From JANQPA01 sp964628385 (GTDB taxonomy: Bacteria > Bacteroidota > Bacteroidia > Chitinophagales > Saprospiraceae): a stretch of DNA of 45,822 bases. The translations under genes and the position numbers were made by a program. The notes beneath the pieces are model-generated. The model saw only the letters and a program-made list of their open reading frames with translations, was not told the origin of the DNA and did not search any database. Below are positions 16,481 to 23,480 of this stretch, piece by piece (within the stretch, counting starts at the first letter, position 1; the number at the start of each line of letters is the position of its first letter). The DNA lies in contig CAZVOD010000029.1 in NCBI GenBank assembly GCA_964628385.1, positions 1 through 45,822 on the forward strand, in the 5' to 3' direction.

Positions 16481-17425
16481 GTGCAATTGAGTACGAAGTT
16501 AAAAGCACATCTGGCCTTGCTATTAGTAGCTATGATCTACGGTGGTAATTTTATTATTGCCAAAGAAGTTATGAATAACAATTACCTGGAGCCACTGGCT
16601 TTCATCCTATTGAGAGTAAGTGTAGGATTGGTTCTATTCTGGACTTTTGCTGCACTTTTTGTAAGAGAAAAAGTAGATAAACAAGACTTCCCCCGACTGG
16701 CCGCCTGTGCTTTATTTGGTATTGCCCTCAATCAGATGTTTTTCTTTATGGGGCTGGAGCTAACTACACCTATCAATGCCTCTTTGATAATGACTTGCAC
16801 ACCGATAATTGTCCTGATTATTTCTGCGCTTTTAATTAATGAAAAAATTACGGCCAGGAAAGTAATAGGTATCATCCTGGGAGGAGTGGGGGCTATTTTA
16901 CTCATTGCCTACGACAAGCGTGTGGCGTTCAGCAGCCAGGAGCTCACGGGTGATTTGTTGATTGTCATCAACTCCTCCTCTTTCGGCATATTTCTTGTAA
17001 TAGTAAAGAAGCTAATGGAAAAATACCACGCTATAACGGTTACAAAATGGCTCTTTACAATAGGATTATTCTATGTATTACCCTTTGGCATCACTCCTTT
17101 GGTGAACACCCAGTGGTCTGGGTTTACCACCGGTGCCTGGATTGGCGTAGCATATGTTTTAATAGGCACTACCTTCTTGGCTTATTTATTGAACACTTTT
17201 GCCCTAAAAGTGGTTCCGCCTTCTATTGTGAGCATTTATATCTATTTACAACCGTTTTTTGCCACCTCTCTCGCGCTCCTGCTGGGGTTGGATACGTTGA
17301 GTACCATCAAAATACTGGCCGGTACGCTTATTTTCACAGGAGTATACATGGCTAGCATAGCGGGACAAAAGAGAACAAGAAAAATAAAAAGCCACAAAAA
17401 ACCAAAGCATGCATCAATTTATTAG
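16481..17425 (+). CDS. EamA/DMT-superfamily permease
   Basis: Encodes 314 residues with about ten hydrophobic spans and two EamA repeats. The first starts LVAMIYGGNFIIAKEVM; the second begins near residue 155 (GDLLIVINSSSFGIF) and includes YLQPFFATSLALLLG. The tail is basic (KRTRKIKSHKKPKH), fitting a cytoplasmic C-terminus. Members move amino acids, nucleosides or other metabolites across the inner membrane; the substrate cannot be told. The start appears to be GTG at 16481, as no ATG lies near. It is divergent from the HD-PycTM gene. Confidence 0.88.
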   Translation: MQLSTKLKAHLALLLVAMIYGGNFIIAKEVMNNNYLEPLAFILLRVSVGLVLFWTFAALFVREKVDKQDFPRLAACALFGIALNQMFFFMGLELTTPINASLIMTCTPIIVLIISALLINEKITARKVIGIILGGVGAILLIAYDKRVAFSSQELTGDLLIVINSSSFGIFLVIVKKLMEKYHAITVTKWLFTIGLFYVLPFGITPLVNTQWSGFTTGAWIGVAYVLIGTTFLAYLLNTFALKVVPPSIVSIYIYLQPFFATSLALLLGLDTLSTIKILAGTLIFTGVYMASIAGQKRTRKIKSHKKPKHASIY

Positions 17426-17888
17426 TATATTCGTATAGACAATAAACGTAAAATTGATAGTTACACGCCCGGTAGTTTCCCGATAACAGGGCAAAGTCAT
17501 ATACATGGCTGACAGTTTTCTAACCAAACATTTATATCTACTTTTTTACTAAATGAATAACCATTTAGCTTAATATCTATTATCCTTTTCTCTGCATACC
17601 AATCCAATTGAAATAAAAGACTATAGCTAGAAAAAAAGTGACAGTTGAGATATAAGTTTATATTATGTGTCTTAACATGATGTGATCTTTTGTTTCGGGG
17701 TATTTCACAACGAAAAAAAACACATATCTTTTTCATCTAAATCCTTAATTTATAACTATTTATATACAATCAAACCATTCCCTGATAATTCGGTACCGTT
17801 CCATTAATGGATCTTTTAAACTTGATTAAATAATAGCGTAATTGAAATAAAATTGCTTATATTGAAAGCAAAAGTTAAAGCAAATCCT
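17426..17888. other. Long AT-rich intergenic region
   Basis: 463 bases between the permease and the TPR gene. A 79-codon minus-strand frame at 17497-17736 has no protein-like features (a mixture of aromatic and charged residues without a domain pattern) and is probably chance. No tRNA, hairpin terminator or repeat was found. Confidence 0.4.
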
Positions 17889-19283
17889 ATGAATGATTAC
17901 GACCACAAAACTATTAACGCTTTAGTTTCGGAATTCGAGGCAATGGCTGAGCGTGGAGTTTTGTCCATACTGAATGAACGCTCCTACTCACTGTTAATAG
18001 AACACTACATGAAAGAAGACATTTTTGACAGAGCAATTGAAGTCATTAACCATGCGCTACGTAATTATTTTTACTCTGTAGAATTTTACATCAAAAAGGC
18101 GCAACTGCTGGCTAAAGCCGGGCATAACTCAGAGGCACTCAAAGTACTGGATGCTGCTGCCATGTTTAGTCCTAACGACGAAGAGATGGCCATGACCAGA
18201 GCGGATATACTTATCCAGCTTGGTTTATCAGAAGAAGCCACCCATTTGATTGAGCGCCTCAAAGGCAGTTCTGATGCATGGGTAGTAAGCCACGCCTACA
18301 TTTTGGAAGGTAAGTTACTTAGAGCGCAGAGTCTGCCTGAATTGGCATTTGCTGCTTTTCGTTCTGCTGTATTTGCTAATTCCAGAAATGAAACAGCTTT
18401 TGAGGCTTACTGGTCTTTTGCTGAAAGCAACAAAAAGTATGAGGCATCTGCACATATTTTTGAAAAGATAATTGATCGCGATCCTTATTCTTACCTTTCC
18501 TGGTTTTACTATGGTCACACTCAATCTTACCTGGGCAACTACCACGAAGCACTGGAAGCTTACGAATATGCTTTTATTATCAATCCTGATTTTGAGTTAG
18601 CGTATAAGGAATATGCTGATGTTTGCTACTTGCTTAAGCTTTACAACAAAGTATTGAGATGCTGTGAAGAGTATCAGGAAAGATTTGGAGTAAACAGTGA
18701 TTTTGTAAAATGGCGGGGTATTTGCTACCAGAAGCTGGGAAATACAGAACTAGCCAGATTTTATCTTCATCAGGCCCTGAACCTGGAGCCTTTAGACGAT
18801 GAGCTTTTCTACCATTTGGGAGAATGTTATCTGACGGAAGAGAAGCTATCAAAAGCTATTAAATACTTTTCCAAGGCTATCTCTATAGAGGAATACCGAG
18901 AAGAATATTACTGCTCGCTGGCCAATGCACTGGCGCAGGTTGGTGATATAATTCAGGCGGAAGATAATTACTGGGCAGCCATAAATATTGCTGAGTCAGA
19001 CCCTATTTACTGGCTAAACTACGCCAACTTCCTCATCAATAATGACAGGAAAGAAGAAGCACTAGAACTACTTTGTGAGGCGGAAGACAATACAGTAGGT
19101 AATCAGGCCGTATTTGGCAAAGTAGCTTGCCTTTTCTGCATGGGCAGGCGACAGGAAGCCTTGTTCAGACTCTCAGAAATTATCATTGAAGATTATGAGT
19201 CTCATCCTATTTTATTCGAAATGTTACCGGAACTTACGGATGATTCAGAAGTTATCAACTTGATTGCCAGCCAATTGGGGTAA
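17889..19283 (+). CDS. Tetratricopeptide repeat (TPR) protein
   Basis: Encodes 464 residues without a signal peptide. Tandem 34-residue helix pairs fill most of the length, for example SYLSWFYYGHTQSYLGNYHE and AYEYAFIINPDFELAYKEYA, with the typical W/L/G/Y/A/P spacing. The protein is acidic and aromatic-rich and is probably a cytosolic scaffold for protein contacts. The ATG at 17889 is preferred over a TTG at 17853. It is convergent with ppgK and appears to be a single-gene unit. The partner is unknown. Confidence 0.88.
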   Translation: MNDYDHKTINALVSEFEAMAERGVLSILNERSYSLLIEHYMKEDIFDRAIEVINHALRNYFYSVEFYIKKAQLLAKAGHNSEALKVLDAAAMFSPNDEEMAMTRADILIQLGLSEEATHLIERLKGSSDAWVVSHAYILEGKLLRAQSLPELAFAAFRSAVFANSRNETAFEAYWSFAESNKKYEASAHIFEKIIDRDPYSYLSWFYYGHTQSYLGNYHEALEAYEYAFIINPDFELAYKEYADVCYLLKLYNKVLRCCEEYQERFGVNSDFVKWRGICYQKLGNTELARFYLHQALNLEPLDDELFYHLGECYLTEEKLSKAIKYFSKAISIEEYREEYYCSLANALAQVGDIIQAEDNYWAAINIAESDPIYWLNYANFLINNDRKEEALELLCEAEDNTVGNQAVFGKVACLFCMGRRQEALFRLSEIIIEDYESHPILFEMLPELTDDSEVINLIASQLG

Positions 19284-19301
19284 TTAAGTGCATAACCCAG
19301 G

Positions 19302-19356
19302 TATGGAGTAGTCAGATATCTCGATCAAATTGAAAAGTATACCTGATTACTCCATA
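19302..19356. terminator. Inverted repeat between convergent TPR and ppgK genes
   Basis: TATGGAGTAGTCAG at 19302-19315 pairs with CTGATTACTCCATA at 19343-19356 with one mismatch, around a 27-base AT-rich loop. Its place between two convergent stops suggests a bidirectional terminator, although the loop is long. Confidence 0.45.
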
Positions 19357-19365
19357 TCCTTTATA

Positions 19366-20112
19366 TTATCCATAGTAAGCGTGCCAGGCTGCGCCCGCTA
19401 TCCCCGCGTTGTTGAGTAAACTAGCCGGTACTACCTCTGTTTCAGGATTCAAAAACTGCTTGTATAGCTCAAATTTCTTACTGATACCTCCGCCGAGAAT
19501 GATTTGATCGGGAGATAGCAAGCGCTCCAAATGATGGAGGTACTCATTGAATCGCTTTCCCCACTCTTCCCAGCTCAAATCCGCTGCCTTTCTGGCATTA
19601 TTGGAAGCGTATTTTTCAGCCACTTCTTTGTGACCTTCCAAAAATACATGGCCAAACTCAGTATTGGGTACGATCTGTCCGTTGTAGATCAGGGCAGTTC
19701 CCAGGCCTGATCCTATGGTAATCAATAAAATAGCCCCCGTTGAATCTTTGCCGGCACCGAAGTAATACTCGGCAATTCCAGCTGCATCAGCATCGTTAAT
19801 TGCCTTAACGCAGCACTTAGAAGGCCCGGCAAACCACTCTTCGACGTTCTGACCAATCCATTGTTTATCAATATTAGAAGCAGAATGAGCTACGCCATTT
19901 TTAAGTATGGCGGGAAAGCCGCAGCCGACCGAGCCTTCCCAATCGTGCATTTTAATAAGATCCAGAAAAGGCTCGATCATAGCCTCCGGCATGGCTGGCT
20001 GGGGCGTACTCAACTTTATTCTCTCCGACGTCAACTCTCCACTGCGTACATCTACGATAGCCCCTTTCATTCCTGTTGCTCCTATATCTATACCTAAAAC
20101 GTGATATTCCAT
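19366..20112 (-). CDS. ppgK: Polyphosphate glucokinase (ROK family)
   Basis: A 248-residue sugar kinase predicted to phosphorylate glucose using polyphosphate (and often ATP). The phosphate-binding loop is GIDIGATGMKG (residues 7-17), the catalytic aspartate lies in NDADAAG (106-112), and the second phosphate loop is TIGSGLGT (132-139). The ROK zinc motif CxCGxxGC is absent, as in PPGK-type members. It is the last gene of a minus-strand run and starts 25 bases after the cyclophilin lipoprotein, so co-transcription is likely. Polyphosphate specificity is inferred from the family, not from a residue I can point to. Confidence 0.88.
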   Translation of the reverse strand: MEYHVLGIDIGATGMKGAIVDVRSGELTSERIKLSTPQPAMPEAMIEPFLDLIKMHDWEGSVGCGFPAILKNGVAHSASNIDKQWIGQNVEEWFAGPSKCCVKAINDADAAGIAEYYFGAGKDSTGAILLITIGSGLGTALIYNGQIVPNTEFGHVFLEGHKEVAEKYASNNARKAADLSWEEWGKRFNEYLHHLERLLSPDQIILGGGISKKFELYKQFLNPETEVVPASLLNNAGIAGAAWHAYYG

Positions 20113-20137
20113 TAGTTTAATTTAGATTCTCTTATCC

Positions 20138-21031
20138 TTACTTGATCACCCTAATAACCATAGGGACATCTTCCTTGGGCCGATCCCTGCCATCTGTTTG
20201 CACCTGAGAAATCTTGTCAATTACCTCAAGGCCTTCGATCACCTGACCAAATACCGTGTAGTTTTGGTCGAGAAAAGGAGTTCCTCCCATTTCCACATAT
20301 TTTTTTCTCAACGCTGAGCTATATCTCAGGTTATTCCTAGCCTCGAATTGATTCAGGGTCGCTTCATCCACCTCGCGCCCCTCAACAATATAAAATTGAG
20401 ACCCTGAAGACCGCTTTTCCGGGTTAACCCGGTCGCCCGTCCTGGCCGCTGAAAGCGCTCCTTTGATGTGTGCCAGGGTGTCAACAAACTCCGCCGGTAT
20501 GGTATACCCAGGGCCGCTGGCCCCCAGCGCCTGGCCTGGCCTGGCATTCTTACTGGTCGGATCACCGCCCTGTATCATAAAACCATCAATAACCCGGTGA
20601 AAAAGTAAACTATCGTAAAAACCTTCATCAGCCAACTTGAGGAAATTATCCCGGTGCTGGGGAGTAGCATCGTACAAATGTACAATCATATTACCATAGG
20701 GCGTCTGTACTTCAGCCAGACAGCGCTCGGGAGCAGCGATAGTAACCTGCTTTTCTACAGAACGCCTTTTCTTTCCTTTAATAGCGGTGAGCGTTACGGT
20801 AAAATTGCCGGATTCCATGTAGCGATGCTCCGGAGATATGGACATAGCCGTGTCCCCATCACCAAATTGCCACTCAAAAGATTCCGCATTACTTGATATG
20901 TTCTCGAATTGCACGCTGGCAGGAGCGACATCCTCGCCTCGATAGCTGAATATAGCCGTGGGTCTGGAACAACCCGCCGCCAATAGGACCCCCGATATCA
21001 GATAGGTGATATATCTTATCTGTTTATTCAT
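20138..21031 (-). CDS. PKD-domain cyclophilin peptidyl-prolyl isomerase lipoprotein
   Basis: Encodes 297 residues. A lipoprotein signal with lipobox LAAGC (Cys21) is followed by a PKD-like Ig domain (residues about 25-98, with WQFGDGDTAMSISPEHRYME) and then a cyclophilin domain (about 104-297) with FHRVIDGFMIQGGDPT and GSQFYIV. The cyclophilin part has an insertion around DEATLNQFEARNNLRYSSAL. It probably catalyses proline isomerisation of envelope proteins in the periplasm. The next upstream gene is a shorter cyclophilin lipoprotein of the same type, so the two arose by tandem duplication followed by gain or loss of the PKD domain. Confidence 0.9.
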   Translation of the reverse strand: MNKQIRYITYLISGVLLAAGCSRPTAIFSYRGEDVAPASVQFENISSNAESFEWQFGDGDTAMSISPEHRYMESGNFTVTLTAIKGKKRRSVEKQVTIAAPERCLAEVQTPYGNMIVHLYDATPQHRDNFLKLADEGFYDSLLFHRVIDGFMIQGGDPTSKNARPGQALGASGPGYTIPAEFVDTLAHIKGALSAARTGDRVNPEKRSSGSQFYIVEGREVDEATLNQFEARNNLRYSSALRKKYVEMGGTPFLDQNYTVFGQVIEGLEVIDKISQVQTDGRDRPKEDVPMVIRVIK

Positions 21032-21144
21032 TGGTTTATTTGATTTAGAAAAATAGATTTAATTGAAAGTCGCATGTATGTTTTGGTAAAACCATGCCGC
21101 AATAACGAAGGCGCTGCACCTGTAGTTTACCGACATCCCTTTGA

Positions 21145-21795
21145 TTAGTTTTCCATTTTAATTTGCATACGTATATCCTCGCGAGGACGTTCGTATCTAC
21201 CTCTGGGCTGGGCCGCTATTTGGTCAACGACCTGCAGCCCTTCGATGACTTCACCAAAAACGGTGTATTGTTCATCCAGCGCCGGAGCGCCTCCTACTGT
21301 TTTATAAAGCTCCCGGGCTTCGGGCGTAAAGTTGATCCCCAGCTTTTGAGCGATCTGGTCCAGAGCTTCGTCTGTATAAGTTTGCCCTTGTACAATATAG
21401 AATTGTGAGCCAGAGGATTTCCGCTCTGGGTTGACATTATCCCCCAGGCGGGCCGCCGCCAAAGCCCCTCTTTTGTGTATGGCAGTAATTTCAGCATCCA
21501 ACTCATAGCCGGGCCCGCCCTGCCCTAGTGGCCGGTTTGGACTAGCCTCCCTGGAATCAGGGTCTCCCCCCTGAATCATAAAATTGGGAATCACTCTGTG
21601 AAACAGCAGGTCATCGTAGAATCCTTCCTCTACCAGCTTCACAAAGTTGTCTCTGTGCCGGGGAGTACTATCGTAAAGCTTTACTCGAATATCTCCAAAT
21701 CTAGTCTGAATGACAGTTATCTTTTCTGTATCACTGGCACAACTTAGCAAGCTGGCTAATGCTACAAACATGGAAATATATTTTATCCATTTCAT
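21145..21795 (-). CDS. Cyclophilin-type peptidyl-prolyl isomerase lipoprotein
   Basis: Encodes 216 residues with lipobox LLSC (Cys19) and one cyclophilin domain carrying FHRVIPNFMIQGGDPDS and GSQFYIVQGQTY. It shares with the downstream paralogue the same insertion between the active-site strands (here TYTDEALDQIAQKLG), supporting tandem duplication. It should act in the periplasm on folding of exported proteins. The ATG at 21795 is preferred to a TTG one codon upstream. Eleven bases separate it from the preceding gene, so they are probably co-transcribed. Confidence 0.92.
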   Translation of the reverse strand: MKWIKYISMFVALASLLSCASDTEKITVIQTRFGDIRVKLYDSTPRHRDNFVKLVEEGFYDDLLFHRVIPNFMIQGGDPDSREASPNRPLGQGGPGYELDAEITAIHKRGALAAARLGDNVNPERKSSGSQFYIVQGQTYTDEALDQIAQKLGINFTPEARELYKTVGGAPALDEQYTVFGEVIEGLQVVDQIAAQPRGRYERPREDIRMQIKMEN

Positions 21796-21806
21796 CAATT
21801 GTCGTT

Positions 21807-22163
21807 TTATTTTACTTCATTTTCGAACTCTGAAAAATACTGAATTACTTTGATTTTGAGGAAATGTTCTTGTTCCTTGACGCCTTTAGTCTGAAAAGGC
21901 TTGATCATCTCCCAGTGTGGCCAGCCGTCGGCATCTCTACCCACAAATTTATAATAGCCTTCAAAACTCAACAACCTGCAAACAGCGATGTGCATTAAGT
22001 CCTGCTTTTCTTCTTTTGTAAATTCGTTTTTCCACCTGCCCAATTCCTGGATGCCAATCAAAAATAAAATGGCGTTTAAATCGGGGAGGGTATCTTTATT
22101 AAATCGATCTTTAATAAGATGCCTGATCCTAAGCCATTCAAAATCGATTTGCCACTCTTCCAT
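21807..22163 (-). CDS. Conserved hypothetical protein
   Basis: Encodes 118 residues without signal peptide or membrane span. The sequence is tryptophan- and charged-residue rich (MEEWQIDFEWLRIRHLIK; GRDADGWPHWEMIKPF) with predicted helices in the first half. I do not recognise a named domain, although similar short proteins sit near peptidyl-prolyl isomerase genes in Bacteroidota as far as I recall. It is tightly spaced with the cyclophilin gene downstream (11 bases) and follows the LolC/E-like permease gene by 54 bases, so it is part of the same minus-strand run. Confidence 0.7.
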   Translation of the reverse strand: MEEWQIDFEWLRIRHLIKDRFNKDTLPDLNAILFLIGIQELGRWKNEFTKEEKQDLMHIAVCRLLSFEGYYKFVGRDADGWPHWEMIKPFQTKGVKEQEHFLKIKVIQYFSEFENEVK

Positions 22164-22217
22164 AATTTTATTTTAGAGGCGTTAGCTAATTTTCCTGTAA
22201 TTGTCTTTAGCTATTCC

Positions 22218-23450
22218 TTATTCTTCCCTGATAATACCTGAAATGCGCTGTGCTCTCAGCGCTGGTAGTATCGACGCTAGCAGGGTAATTCCGATGACAG
22301 ATAATGCGACCACCAAAAAATCAATAGCCCTCAAGCTGATAGGATATGAAGAAACGACAAAGCTCCCGGGCATTTTTATAAAACCAAAAGTTTTTTGCCC
22401 TACAAACAGGAGAATGGCCAGAACAAAGCCTATACCCAGCCCGAGCAAGCTTAGCAAAAGACCTTCATTCAGGAATATATTTCTTATGCTGGTATCCATT
22501 GCGCCCATGGATTTGAGTACAGCGATATCTTTCTTTTTTTCCAATACAATCATCCAGAGTGCTCCAATAATATTAAAGGCCACAAGTATCATCATCAGGT
22601 TCACAATAGCGAAAGCCAATAATTTTTCTACTCGCATTAGCTTAAGGAAAGACTCTTGCTGCTCGTATCTGTTTTTTACCTCAAAATCAGCTCCTACGTA
22701 GTCTTTTATTGCTCTAACAACCTTCCCTTCCGAATAGCCCGATTCCAACCTCAGCTCCAACGCACTCACCTCGTTATCATAACCAATCAAGGAACGAGCA
22801 AAATCCAGTGAAGTGATCACATAACGACTGTCATACTCTTGTTGTACGGAAAAAGAAGCTGCCGGATAGACAAAGCGCTTTCTGAATTGTTGTTCAAAAA
22901 AACTGGTCGTTTTTCTTTTGGGCATATAAACAGCCAAAGGGTCGACCAACAAGTTCTGAGGAGAGGCCACTGCCAGCTCCAGTTTTATCACCATGCCAAT
23001 ACCAAGAACGGCCAGCTCTGAAGTGCCTTCGCGCAACTTGAAGTCTTTTCCTTCTACCAGTACAGAGTCAATTCGCGTTACTTCATCGTAGTAATCATCC
23101 ACCCCTTTTAGTACCCCAAATTCCTGATTGTCGCCCATTTCAAAAAAGGCGACTTCTTCTATGGTTTCTGATATAAAGGCGACGCCATCTATTTCCCGAA
23201 GCTTTTGGATAAAAAGCGAATCAACTTCAAAAGTCTTACCGGTTTTAGGAGTGATCTTAATGTCAGGATCGAAGTTGCTATACATTTTGGTAAATAAGTC
23301 TTCAAATCCATTAAAAACAGAAAGTACTAATATAAGCGCTGCGGCGCCAACAGCCAGTCCCAACACAGCGATACCAGTGATAATATTGATAATATTTCTG
23401 GATTTCCTGGCAAAAAGGTAGCGCAGGGCAATCCGCATAGACCAGCTCAT
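22218..23450 (-). CDS. FtsX-family ABC permease (LolC/E-like)
   Basis: Encodes 410 residues. One N-terminal membrane span (about 20-45), a large periplasmic domain (about 50-265) and three C-terminal spans form the LolC/LolE/MacB permease layout. The FtsX core is visible as ALWMIVLEKKKDIAVLKSMG followed by NIFLNEGLLLSLLGLG. In Proteobacteria such permeases pair with LolD to extract lipoproteins from the inner membrane. Here no ATPase gene is next to it, so the partner must be encoded elsewhere. The location with lipoprotein genes downstream fits a lipoprotein-sorting role but is not proof. Confidence 0.85.
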   Translation of the reverse strand: MSWSMRIALRYLFARKSRNIINIITGIAVLGLAVGAAALILVLSVFNGFEDLFTKMYSNFDPDIKITPKTGKTFEVDSLFIQKLREIDGVAFISETIEEVAFFEMGDNQEFGVLKGVDDYYDEVTRIDSVLVEGKDFKLREGTSELAVLGIGMVIKLELAVASPQNLLVDPLAVYMPKRKTTSFFEQQFRKRFVYPAASFSVQQEYDSRYVITSLDFARSLIGYDNEVSALELRLESGYSEGKVVRAIKDYVGADFEVKNRYEQQESFLKLMRVEKLLAFAIVNLMMILVAFNIIGALWMIVLEKKKDIAVLKSMGAMDTSIRNIFLNEGLLLSLLGLGIGFVLAILLFVGQKTFGFIKMPGSFVVSSYPISLRAIDFLVVALSVIGITLLASILPALRAQRISGIIREE

Positions 23451-23480
23451 ATATTCCTTAATTTTTGCGTTAAGCTCAGC

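Noticed and set aside
14975..17425. Complete Pycsar or CBASS defence locus around the HD-PycTM gene
   Set aside because: The neighbours are a TIGR03643 protein and a DMT permease; no cyclase or other defence gene is present.
17497..17736. 79-codon minus-strand frame in a long intergenic gap
   Set aside because: It starts plausibly (MKKICVFF) but has no signal peptide continuation, no domain pattern and no neighbour support; a real small gene cannot be fully excluded.
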